Notes under the pieces: generated by a model
Databases searched by the model: none
What the model was told of the DNA's origin: nothing
What the model saw: only the letters and a program-made list of their open reading frames with translations
Assembly: GCF_000745965.1 (NCBI RefSeq)
Contig: NZ_JQKI01000002.1
Location: 124,001 to 188,000, forward strand
Origin: Edaphobacter aggregans DSM 19364
Lineage (GTDB): Bacteria; Acidobacteriota; Terriglobia; Terriglobales; Acidobacteriaceae
DNA length: 64,000 bases
Direction: 5' to 3'
Translations under genes and position numbers: made by a program
Part shown: positions 15,496 to 25,110 of the stretch, piece after piece
Numbering within the stretch: position 1 is the first letter of the stretch
Layout: every line of letters begins with the position of its first letter

Positions 15496-17844
15496 CTAGA
15501 TATTCTGCAGAACCCCAATGCCGTTCGAGGCGCGGGCCGCGATGCCGAACTCGCTCGCGGGGACTGGGCCGGCGAGGTAGTTTCCCTGGGCCTCATCGCA
15601 CTTGCGCCGCATCAGGAACCGCAGCTGTTCGTCAGTCTCGATGCCCTCGGCCACAACGCGGATAGCGAGTCCGTGCGACATCGCGATGATGGTCCTCACG
15701 ACGGCCGCGGCATTCGGGTCGGTTCCCGCCTGTTTCACGAAGCTCTTGTCGATCTTCAGGCGGTCCACCTGGTACTGCAGCAGGTAGGAGAAGCTGCAGA
15801 AGCCCGTGCCAAAGTCGTCGATCGAGATGCGCGCACCCAGCTCGCGTATCTTCTGCAGCTTGTCCAGGTTTCCGTCCGAGTTCACCATCAGCATGTTCTC
15901 CGTGATCTCGATCTCGAGGTTGCGCGCGGCCAGGCCGCTGGTGGCAAGCGCATTCTCGATCACCTGGACCAGGTTGCGCTGCTGGAACTGTCGTGGCGAC
16001 AGGTTGACCGAGATCGTCAGGTCGACGCCGAGCTCGTCCTGGAGCGCCTTTCCCTCCCGGCAGGCGGTCATGAAGGCCCACTCGCCGATCGGAACGATCA
16101 GTCCGGTCTCCTCGGCCAGCGGGATAAACTGCGACGGCGGAACGCTGCCCATCTTCGGGTGGTTCCAGCGCAGCAGAGCCTCCATCCCCGTGACCAGCCC
16201 GGTGGTAAGCGAGACCTGAGGCTGATAGTGCAGGCACAGCTCTCCATTGGCCAAGGCATGGCGCAGCGCATGCTCCATCGAGAGACGGTCGGCCGTCTCC
16301 TTCAGCATGTCCTCGCTGAAGATCTGGTGCTGATTGCGTCCGCCCTCCTTGGCGACGTACATCGCTGAGTCGGCGCGCTTCAACAGATGCTTGGCATCGG
16401 AGGCGAAGTCCGGATAGACGCAGACACCCACGCTGGCGGTCACATTCACCAGCTGCTCATCCACCTGGATCTCGGGCGAGAGCTTCATCACCAGGTTGGC
16501 CGCGCACTGCTCCACGTCGGCGAGGCTGGTGATATCGGGCATGACCACCACAAACTCGTCGCCGCCAACACGAGCGACGATGTCCGTGCTGCGCACCGAC
16601 CGGCGCAGGCGCGTCGCCGCTTCAATCAGGATCTGGTCGCCCGAAGAGTGACCCAGCGAATCATTGATGCGTTTGAACTGATCGAGATCGATGACGAAGA
16701 GGGCGACCTTCGTTCCGTAACGGCGAGCGCGCTCCACGGCTTCCACCGTCTTGTCGCGCAGCAGAGCGCGGCCCACCAGGCCGGTCAGCTGGTCGTGGGT
16801 CGCCAGATGCGTGACGTAGTGGAGCATCTGCCGGCGCTCCGTGATGTCGAAGGCGATGCCGACAAAGCCGTTCACCTCGCCGGCCTCGGAAGTGACGGCG
16901 CGCATCGCCAGATTGATTGGCGTGCGGCTCCCGTCGCGGCGGACCAGCGTCCACTCCTTCTCCTCCATCTCCCCGGCTGCGGCTCCGGCGGAGAGAACCT
17001 CGAAGCCGACCTTCTCGATGGCGCCCGTCTCGTTGATCGCCTCGCCGGACATGGCCGCCAGCTCCTGTTCATCGTGCAGAATCGTCAGCGGAGCCTTGCC
17101 GATCAGCTCCTCGCGGCTATACCCGGTCAGCTTTTCGGCCGCCACGTTCATCGCGGTGATTTTGCCGTGCAGATCGGTGGCGACGATGCTGAACGGCGCG
17201 TTCTGAAAGACCGAGTCGGTGAACTCCACCAGGTGCTCGTAGCGCACTTGTGTGGCTTTCTCCGCGCTGATGTCGCTGCAGGTGATCGCCAGACCGTCGC
17301 CCAGCTTGATGATCTGATAGCGGACCCATCTGGCCTGCAGCAGACTGCCCTGCGGCACCGGGTACTCCTGGTTCAGGGGCTCGCCCGACTCCACGACCTT
17401 GCAGCAGTGGTCGAAGACTCCGGTTGCCTTCAGGATCGGCATCGCATCGCAGAGGCTCTGCCCCAGCATCTCGGCGCGCCGGCGCCCCGTCAGCTTCTCG
17501 GCGTTCGCGTTGACGTACTGAATTCGGAAATCGACGATGCGTCCCGTTTTATCACGCACCGCATCCAGCAGTGAGAAGGCATCGAGACTCGCCTCGGCGG
17601 CAGCCAGAGACTTCGAATGTGCCTCCTCGGCTCCCCAACGCGCCACCTTGCGGTCGTGCTCGCGCATCAGAAACCACAGCCCGACCAAGGTGCCCGCGCT
17701 GGCCGCTGCGACCGCGATCATCTCTCCTGCGTACGGTCCATGATGGACCCGCCAGAACTCGCAGAGCGCCAGAGACACAGGCGCGATGGAAAGACCAGCC
17801 TTCCACATCCATGGTCGGGGGGAATCAAGCACCCAATCCCTCAA
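15496..17844 (-). CDS. PAS-GGDEF-EAL cyclic di-GMP enzyme
   Basis: The 782-aa protein would both make and degrade c-di-GMP. Two hydrophobic stretches (residues about 16-30 and 42-60) anchor it. Two PAS-like domains follow (about 90-200 and 205-340). The GGDEF motif is intact at 427-431, with an inhibitory RxxD site (RSTD, 418-421) five residues before it. The EAL motif is intact at 555-557, with downstream NLSPRQF, EITENM, DDFGTG, KIDKSFV and VAEGIE. Both catalytic domains therefore look competent, which is common in PAS hybrids whose net activity depends on the signal. Confidence 0.94.
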   Translation of the reverse strand: MRDWVLDSPRPWMWKAGLSIAPVSLALCEFWRVHHGPYAGEMIAVAAASAGTLVGLWFLMREHDRKVARWGAEEAHSKSLAAAEASLDAFSLLDAVRDKTGRIVDFRIQYVNANAEKLTGRRRAEMLGQSLCDAMPILKATGVFDHCCKVVESGEPLNQEYPVPQGSLLQARWVRYQIIKLGDGLAITCSDISAEKATQVRYEHLVEFTDSVFQNAPFSIVATDLHGKITAMNVAAEKLTGYSREELIGKAPLTILHDEQELAAMSGEAINETGAIEKVGFEVLSAGAAAGEMEEKEWTLVRRDGSRTPINLAMRAVTSEAGEVNGFVGIAFDITERRQMLHYVTHLATHDQLTGLVGRALLRDKTVEAVERARRYGTKVALFVIDLDQFKRINDSLGHSSGDQILIEAATRLRRSVRSTDIVARVGGDEFVVVMPDITSLADVEQCAANLVMKLSPEIQVDEQLVNVTASVGVCVYPDFASDAKHLLKRADSAMYVAKEGGRNQHQIFSEDMLKETADRLSMEHALRHALANGELCLHYQPQVSLTTGLVTGMEALLRWNHPKMGSVPPSQFIPLAEETGLIVPIGEWAFMTACREGKALQDELGVDLTISVNLSPRQFQQRNLVQVIENALATSGLAARNLEIEITENMLMVNSDGNLDKLQKIRELGARISIDDFGTGFCSFSYLLQYQVDRLKIDKSFVKQAGTDPNAAAVVRTIIAMSHGLAIRVVAEGIETDEQLRFLMRRKCDEAQGNYLAGPVPASEFGIAARASNGIGVLQNI

Positions 17845-18186
17845 GAAAAAACCCTCTGGAATACAAGAACAGCTGATGGCCTAAATCATTTAATCATCAG
17901 CGTAAACGGTTTAGCTGATTAAATTCATTGTTGCAACGTAGCATCTGCCAATTTCTTTTCAAAGCGATTTCCGATGAGATTCATCCTGTGTATTGACGGG
18001 TTTGGGTCAAACACTCTGTTTTGTGAGACATCCGGGCAGCTCATCAGCGAAGTCCAGCGGCAATCGATTACGAAGGTCTATAGACTTCCGTTTGAAGCGT
18101 GGGCAAGAGCAACCGCCGGAATCGCTGTCTTGATCGAATTCAGTCCGGCCTCGCAACACTCCATGAAAAAGCCGGTCTAACCCGAT
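17845..18186. other. Divergent promoter region, no gene called
   Basis: These 342 bp separate the leftward GGDEF-EAL gene from the rightward VWA gene and must hold both promoters. A 68-codon frame (17974-18180) lacks a ribosome site and a recognisable domain. The sequence is AT-richer than the flanking genes. Confidence 0.5.
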
Positions 18187-19371
18187 ATGTCTCGCAGTCG
18201 TACGTTCAAAAGCATCGTTTGCCTTGCTGCCCTGCCCACTCTGCTACTCTTCGTATACGCCAGCGGCGGATCTGCCAGCACGCAGCAGGCAGCAGCGGTC
18301 TCGAATCCTGCGCCTGCCGGCACGGCGCCGACGCTCTCGGTCGATGCCCGCCTCGTCAACCTGCCCGTCGTGGTTCGCGACAAGAAAGGCACGCTCGTCC
18401 AGAACCTCAACAAGGACGACTTCTCTCTCCAGGTCGACGGAAAACCGCAGACCATCCGTTACTTCGATATCGACAGGAACCTTCCCCTCACGCTCGGCCT
18501 GCTCGTCGACACCAGCCTCAGCCAGCGCCAGGTCATCGACGAGGAGCGCACGGCCAGCAGCGCCTTCCTCGACCAGATGCTAAACGCCGCGAAGGATCAG
18601 GCGTTCGTCGTTCAGTTCGCCCGCCAGACGGAGCTGCTGCAGGACCTGACCAACTCGCGGCCAAAGCTCCAGGCAGCGCTCAAGGAGATCGACACACCCA
18701 GCCCCAACAGCCCTCCGGCGGACGACTCCAGCGACTCCGGCAACAGCCGAGGCCGCCGCGGACGCACCGCGGGCACGACCCTCTACGACGCCACCTTCCT
18801 TGCCTCCGATGAGCTGATGAGCAAGCAGAAGGGACGCAAGGCGCTCATCATCCTCTCCGACGGCGTCGACAACGGCAGCAAGGAGACCCTGGTGAAGGCC
18901 ATCGAGGCCGCTCAGCGCGCCGATACCATCCTCTACGCCATCTACTTCAAGGGCGAGCAGCCGCAGCAACAGGACGACCGTCCCCACGGCGGTGGAGGCG
19001 GACACTTCCCGGGCGGAGGCTATCCCGGAGGCCGAGGCGGCGGTTATCCCGGTGGCGGAGGTGGCTACCCTGGTAGTGGCCGCGGCGGCGGTGGCGGCGG
19101 CCGCGGCTCCAGCACGCCTCGTGTTGATGGCAAGAAGATCCTTCAGCAGATGGCCGATGAGACCGGAGGCCGTCTCTTCGAGGTGTCGAAGAAGCAGACC
19201 GTTGCCCAGATTTACAACCAGATCGCCGACGAACTGCGCGCGCAGTACCGCCTCGGCTATACGCCGGATCAGGCGACCTCGGCGGACGGGTACCACCAGA
19301 TCGTGCTCACCGCGCACCGCAAAGACCTGTTCCTGCAAACAAGGGATGGCTACTACACCGGCAAGCCATGA
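18187..19371 (+). CDS. Secreted VWFA-domain protein with Gly-rich loop
   Basis: The 394-aa protein begins with a signal-like hydrophobic segment (CLAALPTLLLFVYASGG). A beta-rich stretch follows (VVVRDKKGTLVQNLNKDDFSL), then a von Willebrand A fold with the metal site DTSLS near residue 118 and IILSDGVDNGS near 222. This matches the Acidobacterial VWFA-related family, which is exported and of unknown role. About 45 residues (roughly 262-307) are almost pure Gly/Pro/Tyr/Arg, placed inside the fold. The C-terminus (LRAQYRLGYTPD) is typical of the family. Confidence 0.82.
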   Translation: MSRSRTFKSIVCLAALPTLLLFVYASGGSASTQQAAAVSNPAPAGTAPTLSVDARLVNLPVVVRDKKGTLVQNLNKDDFSLQVDGKPQTIRYFDIDRNLPLTLGLLVDTSLSQRQVIDEERTASSAFLDQMLNAAKDQAFVVQFARQTELLQDLTNSRPKLQAALKEIDTPSPNSPPADDSSDSGNSRGRRGRTAGTTLYDATFLASDELMSKQKGRKALIILSDGVDNGSKETLVKAIEAAQRADTILYAIYFKGEQPQQQDDRPHGGGGGHFPGGGYPGGRGGGYPGGGGGYPGSGRGGGGGGRGSSTPRVDGKKILQQMADETGGRLFEVSKKQTVAQIYNQIADELRAQYRLGYTPDQATSADGYHQIVLTAHRKDLFLQTRDGYYTGKP

Positions 19372-19473
19372 GCGGATCGATCCCAGGCTTTGCGACTTCT
19401 GCATAGGTTCGTGCATCATCTATTATTGGCGCTCTATTCCGACGATCCCCGCAAAAGGAAGGCCAGAGACACT

Positions 19474-19965
19474 ATGTTCCTTAAGTTCCGCCCCGTACTC
19501 GCAACCGCACTGTTCGCCTTGCTGATCGCTCCCGCTACTCACGGCTCCGGGCAGATGGCTCCGCCCTTCGTGAAGAAGCACCTCTACGATTCCTCCGCAA
19601 ACCCGAAGGCCGACATCGCCGCTGCTCTCAAACAGGCGAAGGCGGAGAAGAAGCGCGTCATCCTTGACTTCGGCGGAGACTGGTGCGGCGACTGCCAGGT
19701 GCTTGACATCTACATGCACCAGAGCCCGAACAGCGAGTTGCTCGACAAGCACTTCGTCGTCGTGCACATCGACATCGGCCGCATGGACCGCAACGTCGAC
19801 GTCGCCGAGAAGTACAAGGTTCCCATTAGGAAGGGCGTTCCCGCGCTCGCCGTGCTCGATGCCAAAGGTAAACTCCTCTACTCACAGGAGAACAAGGAGT
19901 TCGAAAACATGCGCAATATGAACTCCAGCGACGTCACCGCTTTCCTCAATCGCTGGAAGGCCTGA
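19474..19965 (+). CDS. Exported thioredoxin-like protein
   Basis: The 163-aa protein has a signal peptide (PVLATALFALLIAPATHGS) and a thioredoxin-like fold with the redox motif WCGDC near residue 70. The cis-proline segment GVPALAVLD follows. It is probably a periplasmic thiol-disulfide protein or chaperone of the thioredoxin_7 type. The ATG at 19474 has an AGGAAGG site, better supported than the upstream in-frame ATG at 19390. Confidence 0.85.
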   Translation: MFLKFRPVLATALFALLIAPATHGSGQMAPPFVKKHLYDSSANPKADIAAALKQAKAEKKRVILDFGGDWCGDCQVLDIYMHQSPNSELLDKHFVVVHIDIGRMDRNVDVAEKYKVPIRKGVPALAVLDAKGKLLYSQENKEFENMRNMNSSDVTAFLNRWKA

Positions 19966-19993
19966 TTCGGCAGTCTGATTCCAGGGACGGGCC

Positions 19994-20911
19994 GTGTATG
20001 CTTGCGGGCAGGAACTCTCCGCAGAGTGGCGGTTCCTCTCGACGCCTGTGAGACAGCTGCTTCGCATTCACGTCATTCTCCATCGCGCGTTGGCGCGCGC
20101 CTTGGATCATGACGTTCTGAACCTGGCTCAGTCGGCGGCCTATTCGGCCATGGTCGCGCTCTTTCCGGCGCTCATCGTCGCCGCCGCTATCATCGCGCTG
20201 CTCCCCGGCACCGCACCCGTCCGCAGCCAGCTCGGAGCATTCTTCGATCGTGTGCTTCCGCCGGATGTCCCCCCGCTGCTGGAGAGCTACTTCAACACCC
20301 ACAGCGCGAAATCCGCCCAGGCTCTGATCCTTGCCTTCCTGGTCTCCATCACCGGAGCCTCCAGCGTCATCGTGACCTACATGGAAGGATTTCGCCGCGC
20401 CAACAATCTCCCTTCCGATTGCTGGACCTTCTGGGGCCGCCGCGCCCGCGCCTATGCCATGGTCCCACTCTCGCTGGTTCCGCTCGGCATCGCCAGCACG
20501 CTGGTCGTCTTCGGCCACTTCATCACCGTTTGGCTTGCGCTCCACGTCATGCCGTCCATCCGCACCGAGGTCTACGTCATCGCGCTGATGATCCGATGGC
20601 TCGTCGCGCTCGCCGGCTGCGTCGGGATTATCGCCCTCATCTACCACATGGGTACGCCCATCCGTCAGCCATGGCGTCGCGTCCTGCCCGGAGCTGTCGC
20701 CGCCACGGCCATGTGGTTTCTCACCACGCTCATCTTCGGATGGTACGTGACCCGCTTTGCCAACTACACACAGGTCTACGGCTCGCTCGGCGCCGGCATC
20801 GCGCTTCTCTTCTGGCTCTACATCGTCTCGCTCTGCGTCTTCTTCGGCGCCGAATTCAACCACGAGTTCCATCTCCATGGTCACTCTCAGGGTGCGGCCC
20901 TCACTCCGTGA
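19994..20911 (+). CDS. YihY/BrkB-family membrane protein
   Basis: The 305-aa protein has about six hydrophobic segments. It carries the family signature SAAYSAMVALFPALIVAAAIIALLPG near residue 50, GASSVIVTYMEGFRRANN, and the final YGSLGAGIALLFWLYIVSLCVFFGAEFNHE. YihY proteins are inner-membrane proteins of unknown function; the old label ribonuclease BN is wrong for this family. The start is uncertain: a GTG at 20048 is also possible. Confidence 0.88.
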   Translation: MYACGQELSAEWRFLSTPVRQLLRIHVILHRALARALDHDVLNLAQSAAYSAMVALFPALIVAAAIIALLPGTAPVRSQLGAFFDRVLPPDVPPLLESYFNTHSAKSAQALILAFLVSITGASSVIVTYMEGFRRANNLPSDCWTFWGRRARAYAMVPLSLVPLGIASTLVVFGHFITVWLALHVMPSIRTEVYVIALMIRWLVALAGCVGIIALIYHMGTPIRQPWRRVLPGAVAATAMWFLTTLIFGWYVTRFANYTQVYGSLGAGIALLFWLYIVSLCVFFGAEFNHEFHLHGHSQGAALTP

Positions 20912-21045
20912 ACCGTTTTAGTCTCTGAGAAACCTCCACACGATAGAATGGCGAAACGGAAACGCATCGGTCGTACCATGGAACAATCGACAGAAACGAC
21001 CAACAGATTCGCCACGATTGAAAAGGAACCCGGCTGCAATCCCCT

Positions 21046-22599
21046 ATGACTACTTCTGCAAAGCTCATCTCCCCCGATGCCTCCTCTGTCGCGGCAAATC
21101 GTCTTCGCCGCGCGAAGATCGTTGCGACCCTCGGTCCTGCCTCCAGTTCCATCGACGTCTTCCGCCAGCTCGTTCGTGCCGGGCTTGACGTCGCCCGGCT
21201 GAACTTCTCGCACGGCACACACGCCCAGAAGGCCGACCTGATCCGCATGGTCCGCCAGGTCTCGAAGGAAGAGAGCAAGCCCATCTGCATCCTCGCCGAC
21301 CTGCAGGGGCCGAAGATCCGCACCGGCAAGCTGAAGAACGGCAAGCCCGTGCAGCTGGTCGCCGGCAAGCAGCTCACCATTACGCCGCACGAGATCGCCG
21401 GAACCGCCGCCATGGTCGGAACCACCTTCACCACCCTGGCCGAGAACCTCGAACCCGGCTCCCGCATCCTCCTCTCCGACGGCCTCATCGAGCTGCGCGT
21501 CGAGCAGGTCAAGGGCGGCGACGTCATCTGCATGATCATCAACGGCGGCATGCTAGGCGAGAACAAGGGCATCAACCTTCCCGGCATCCCGGTCAAGGTC
21601 CCCTCGCTTACCCAGAAGGATGAAGAGGACCTCGCCTTTGCGATCAGCCAGGGAGTCGACACCATCGCCGTCTCCTTCGTGCGCACGGCCGACGACATTC
21701 GCCACGTCAAGAGTCGCCTCGCCGAGCTCAACTCCGACGCCTGGATCATCGCCAAACTCGAGAAGCCCCAGGCCATCGAGCACCTGGACTCCATCCTTGA
21801 GGTCACCGACGCCATCATGGTCGCTCGCGGCGACCTCGGCGTCGAGCTGCCACCCGAGAAGGTTCCCGCCATCCAGAAGCACATCATCCGCCGCGCCGCC
21901 GACTATCGCAAGCCCGTGATCACCGCCACACAGATGCTCGAGTCGATGATCGAGAATCCGCGCCCCACGCGCGCCGAGGCCTCCGACGTCGCCAACGCCA
22001 TCTACGACGGCACCGACGCCGTCATGCTCTCCGCCGAGAGCGCCGCCGGCAAGTACCCCGTCGAGGCCGTCGCCATGATGGCCAAGATCGTCACCGAGAC
22101 CGAGGAGCAGATCCGCATCGATCCGCCGCCGCTCCATCGTCACGCCCGCATTGCCAGCCTCTCCGTCGCCGAGACCATCTGCGAGTGCATGGCTCACTCG
22201 GCCGAGGACCTCGACCTCGCCGCGATCGCCATCTTCACCGAGAGCGGCGCCACTGCGCGTCTGCTCTCCAAGTACCGTCCCGACCCGCCCATCTTCGCGC
22301 TCTCGCCGTTCGAGAAGGTCATCAACCGATCCATGCTTCTCTGGGGCACCTATCCGATCCTCTGCGGCCGCTTCCACGACACCGACACGCTCGTCGGCAT
22401 GGCTGAGGAGATGCTTGAGGCCCACGGCCACGTCCGCGAACGGCAGATCGTCGGCATCGTCGCCGGAACCCGCACCCGCTCCGGCGCAACCAACTTCATG
22501 CGCCTGCATATGGTCGGCGATCGCGACACCGATCCCCTGCCCAAAGCCCCAAAGAAGAAGGCCGCAAAGAAGCCGGCAAAGAAGACCGCGAAACGTTAG
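21046..22599 (+). CDS. pyk: Pyruvate kinase
   Basis: The 517-aa enzyme turns phosphoenolpyruvate and ADP into pyruvate and ATP. Visible motifs are RRAKIVATLGPAS and the substrate segment VARLNFSHG. LADLQGPKIRTGKL, MVARGDLGVELPPEKVP and the signature VITATQMLESM follow. The ordinary domain order A-B-A-C is present. It ends in a Lys/Ala/Pro tail of about 20 residues (KKKAAKKPAKKTAKR) that standard enzymes lack. A terminator follows at 22619. Confidence 0.97.
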   Translation: MTTSAKLISPDASSVAANRLRRAKIVATLGPASSSIDVFRQLVRAGLDVARLNFSHGTHAQKADLIRMVRQVSKEESKPICILADLQGPKIRTGKLKNGKPVQLVAGKQLTITPHEIAGTAAMVGTTFTTLAENLEPGSRILLSDGLIELRVEQVKGGDVICMIINGGMLGENKGINLPGIPVKVPSLTQKDEEDLAFAISQGVDTIAVSFVRTADDIRHVKSRLAELNSDAWIIAKLEKPQAIEHLDSILEVTDAIMVARGDLGVELPPEKVPAIQKHIIRRAADYRKPVITATQMLESMIENPRPTRAEASDVANAIYDGTDAVMLSAESAAGKYPVEAVAMMAKIVTETEEQIRIDPPPLHRHARIASLSVAETICECMAHSAEDLDLAAIAIFTESGATARLLSKYRPDPPIFALSPFEKVINRSMLLWGTYPILCGRFHDTDTLVGMAEEMLEAHGHVRERQIVGIVAGTRTRSGATNFMRLHMVGDRDTDPLPKAPKKKAAKKPAKKTAKR

Positions 22600-22618
22600 A
22601 TTCCACCTCAGAACCACG

Positions 22619-22650
22619 AAGGCCGCCAACCAAGGATGGCGGCCTTTCTA
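22619..22650 (+). terminator. pyk terminator
   Basis: A 9-bp perfect stem (aaggccgcc with ggcggcctt) and a T-rich tail (tctatt) lie about 20 nt after the pyk stop. Confidence 0.8.
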
Positions 22651-22788
22651 TTCGTCACCAAACTCTTGTGAACACTACGCATTCGCGCTACTCTGTCTCG
22701 TAAAGCGAGCGCAACCATGTCTGTTCCTCGCGTCTTTCCGGGCACACAACCTAACGCTGTCCGCACTGCTGCCTCTCAGGAGCTTGTC

Positions 22789-23994
22789 ATGTCACAGCTG
22801 TCGACCGATCTCTCCGCCTGTAGCGGTTTTTCGCGCCGTTCCTTTCTTCGCTCCGCCTCGGCTGCCCTCGCCGCTGCGCCCATCCTCACCGAGGCACACT
22901 TCGCCCGCGCCGCCAGCATGAGCACCTCCGAAGTCCCGGAGTTCTCGATGAAGGGCATCTACCTCGACGCCAACGAGAACCCGCTCGGCCCCTCCGACAA
23001 CGCGCGCAAGGCCATCGCCGACATCATCCCCAACGGCGGACGCTACGCCCCGCCTCTCTACTTTGGCGCCATGAAGCTCTTCGCGGAGCGGATGGGCGTT
23101 CCCGTCGAACACGTTATGATCTACGACGGCTCCAGCCCGCCGCTGCACTACAGCTCACTCGCCTTCACCTCGCCCACCAGGTCGTTCGTCTGCGCCAACC
23201 CCACCTACGAGGCCGGCCAGCGCGCCGCCGAGATCGCCGGCGCAAAGGTCCACGCCATCGCGCTCGCCAAGGACTACTCCCACGACACCGCCGCCATGGT
23301 GAAAGCCGACCCCAACGCCGGACTCATCTACATCTGCAACCCCAACAATCCCACCGGCACCATCACCAGCAAGGAGCAGATCGACTACGCCGTCGCCAAC
23401 AAGCCCGCAGCCGCGGTCGTTCTCGTAGACGAGGCCTACATCCATCTCTCCGACGCCACCTCAGCCATCGACCACGTCAAGGCCGGCAAGGACGTCATCA
23501 TCCTGCGTACCTTCTCGAAGATCTACGGCATGGCAGGCATCCGCTGCGGCTTCGCCATCGGACGCCCCGACTTGCTCAAGAAGCTCGAGCGCTTCGGCCA
23601 GGCGCCCATGCCCATCACCGGCATGATCGCCGCGCAGGCCAGCCTGATGGACCCCGACCTCGTCCCCACGCGGAAGAAGATCATCGCCGACACCCGCAAC
23701 AAGACCTTCGCCTGGCTGAAGGCCAACAACTACGATTTCGTCCCGTCGCAAAGCAACTGCTTCATGATCGACGTCAAGCGTCCCGGCCCGCAGATTCGCG
23801 CGTTAATGGCGAAGGACGGCGTCTACATCGGCCGCAGCTGGTCCGCCTGGCCCAACTACGTCCGCGTCACCGTCGGTCTGCCATCGGAGATGGAGGCATT
23901 CCAGCGGTCCTTCAAGAAGGCGATGGACACACCAGCCTCCGCCTTCAACGAACTGCCGTTCAGCCGCACTCACCGCGACGGCCTCTTCGCCTAA
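22789..23994 (+). CDS. Tat-exported PLP aminotransferase, HisC-like
   Basis: The 401-aa protein belongs to the class I/II aminotransferases and is most like histidinol-phosphate aminotransferase. It has DANENPLGPS, NPNNPTGTI, the aspartate in VLVDEAYIHLSD, and the PLP lysine in RTFSKIYGMAGIRCG. The N-terminus carries a twin-arginine signal (FSRRSFLRSASAALAAAPIL), so it should be exported folded with its cofactor. The ATG at 22789 has an AGGAG site 6 nt upstream and gives a normal Tat n-region; an in-frame ATG at 22717 is less likely. No his genes are nearby. Confidence 0.87.
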   Translation: MSQLSTDLSACSGFSRRSFLRSASAALAAAPILTEAHFARAASMSTSEVPEFSMKGIYLDANENPLGPSDNARKAIADIIPNGGRYAPPLYFGAMKLFAERMGVPVEHVMIYDGSSPPLHYSSLAFTSPTRSFVCANPTYEAGQRAAEIAGAKVHAIALAKDYSHDTAAMVKADPNAGLIYICNPNNPTGTITSKEQIDYAVANKPAAAVVLVDEAYIHLSDATSAIDHVKAGKDVIILRTFSKIYGMAGIRCGFAIGRPDLLKKLERFGQAPMPITGMIAAQASLMDPDLVPTRKKIIADTRNKTFAWLKANNYDFVPSQSNCFMIDVKRPGPQIRALMAKDGVYIGRSWSAWPNYVRVTVGLPSEMEAFQRSFKKAMDTPASAFNELPFSRTHRDGLFA

Positions 23995-24018
23995 CCCAGC
24001 AAGCACTCCACAAAAGGG

Positions 24019-24050
24019 AAGCCGCCTCGTTCAAGAGGCGGCTTTTCCGT
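24019..24050 (+). terminator. Terminator after the aminotransferase gene
   Basis: A 10-bp perfect stem (aagccgcctc with gaggcggctt) is followed by tttccgtt. It lies between convergent genes and may serve both strands. Confidence 0.75.
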
Positions 24051-24078
24051 TCCTGCTGGTTTTGAAGGAGACAGAAAC

Positions 24079-25110
24079 TTATTTCTCTGCTTCAAAGGCC
24101 GCGGAGGCCTTGTTCATCTCATCCACGCTCACATCGTGCGACGAGATCGTCACACGGTAGTGAAACGTCGTGCTCGCGCCATTCTCGACCGTGTAGTCCA
24201 ACTGCGGCTGCTTCGCGTCGAAGATTTTCTGTCCCAGCGGATTCGCCGCAAACAACCCATATCCGCGCGCATGCCAGTACGTCGGATACCCCGGATTGCC
24301 GGCGTGGTCGAAGATCGCGATCGTCTCCGTCTTGCCGTCAGCCGTGTGTCCGGTCAGCTCGCACCACTTGCCGCGCGTCGACCAGACCGCATCGCCGGTC
24401 ACGCCCTCGCTCGTGCGATAGACGCCCGTAGCTCCGGCCGTGCTGCCCTCCACCGGAGTAGGCCGTCCGCTCGCATCCGCAAACGTCCCGCCCTTTTCCG
24501 TCGGTGACTCCAGGAAGTGGGCCACGCGAATCCCCAGCACTCCCTCCTTGTCGTCATGGAAGACGACCTTGTCCAGCGCCGTCAGCGTGACGGTCATATC
24601 GATTGTCCGCTCATCGCCCTTCTGCCAGAAGACATACTTCGTTCTTTGGTTGAAGATCTTCTCGCCCGCGCCCGTCTCCCACACCGAATCGGTCACAAGC
24701 TCGCCTTTCGCTCCGCTCTTCGCCGAGACGATCTTCTCGTGATGGATCGTCCCCATCTTCGGTCGCTGCTCGGGCTTGATCGCGTCCGAGTTGTTCCAGA
24801 AGTCGAACCCGTTCGCGTTGCCGTAGTTGAACCACATCCCGGCGTGGTGAGGATGATCCACTCGCTCCGTCTCGCGCGGCGCTAGTGGATAGCCGCGCGT
24901 CACCGTCACGCCATCCGCCGAAACCAGCGGAAACAGCACCGGCTTCTTCAAGGTCGTTGGCCACACGTACGCGGTGAAAGGCTGGCCGCCGATCGTCACA
25001 TCCACTCGGCTGTGCGCTTCATCGACCGCCACCTTCACCGCATTGTCCGCTGCCATCGCCGGCTGCAAACTACCTGCGAGCACCAAAGAGCCCAGCAGCA
25101 GACTACGCAT
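24079..25110 (-). CDS. DUF6807 (PmoA-like) secreted protein
   Basis: The 343-aa protein has a signal peptide (LLLGSLVLAGSLQPAMA). It carries family landmarks of the DUF6807/PmoA group: PLVSADGVTVTRGYPL, the His-rich DHPHHAGMWFNYGNANGFDFW, and YPTYWHARGYGLFAANPLG. Despite the old name it is unrelated to methane monooxygenase. Members usually sit beside oxidoreductases in sugar loci, as here. It overlaps the upstream gene by 8 nt, so the two should be co-translated. Confidence 0.82.
   Translation of the reverse strand: MRSLLLGSLVLAGSLQPAMAADNAVKVAVDEAHSRVDVTIGGQPFTAYVWPTTLKKPVLFPLVSADGVTVTRGYPLAPRETERVDHPHHAGMWFNYGNANGFDFWNNSDAIKPEQRPKMGTIHHEKIVSAKSGAKGELVTDSVWETGAGEKIFNQRTKYVFWQKGDERTIDMTVTLTALDKVVFHDDKEGVLGIRVAHFLESPTEKGGTFADASGRPTPVEGSTAGATGVYRTSEGVTGDAVWSTRGKWCELTGHTADGKTETIAIFDHAGNPGYPTYWHARGYGLFAANPLGQKIFDAKQPQLDYTVENGASTTFHYRVTISSHDVSVDEMNKASAAFEAEK

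Noticed and set aside
16387..17574. 395-codon plus-strand frame opposite the PAS-GGDEF-EAL gene
   Set aside because: Antisense to a gene with intact GGDEF and EAL motifs; no recognisable domain.
17974..18180. 68-codon frame in the VWA promoter region
   Set aside because: No ribosome site or domain; it occupies the only space for two divergent promoters.
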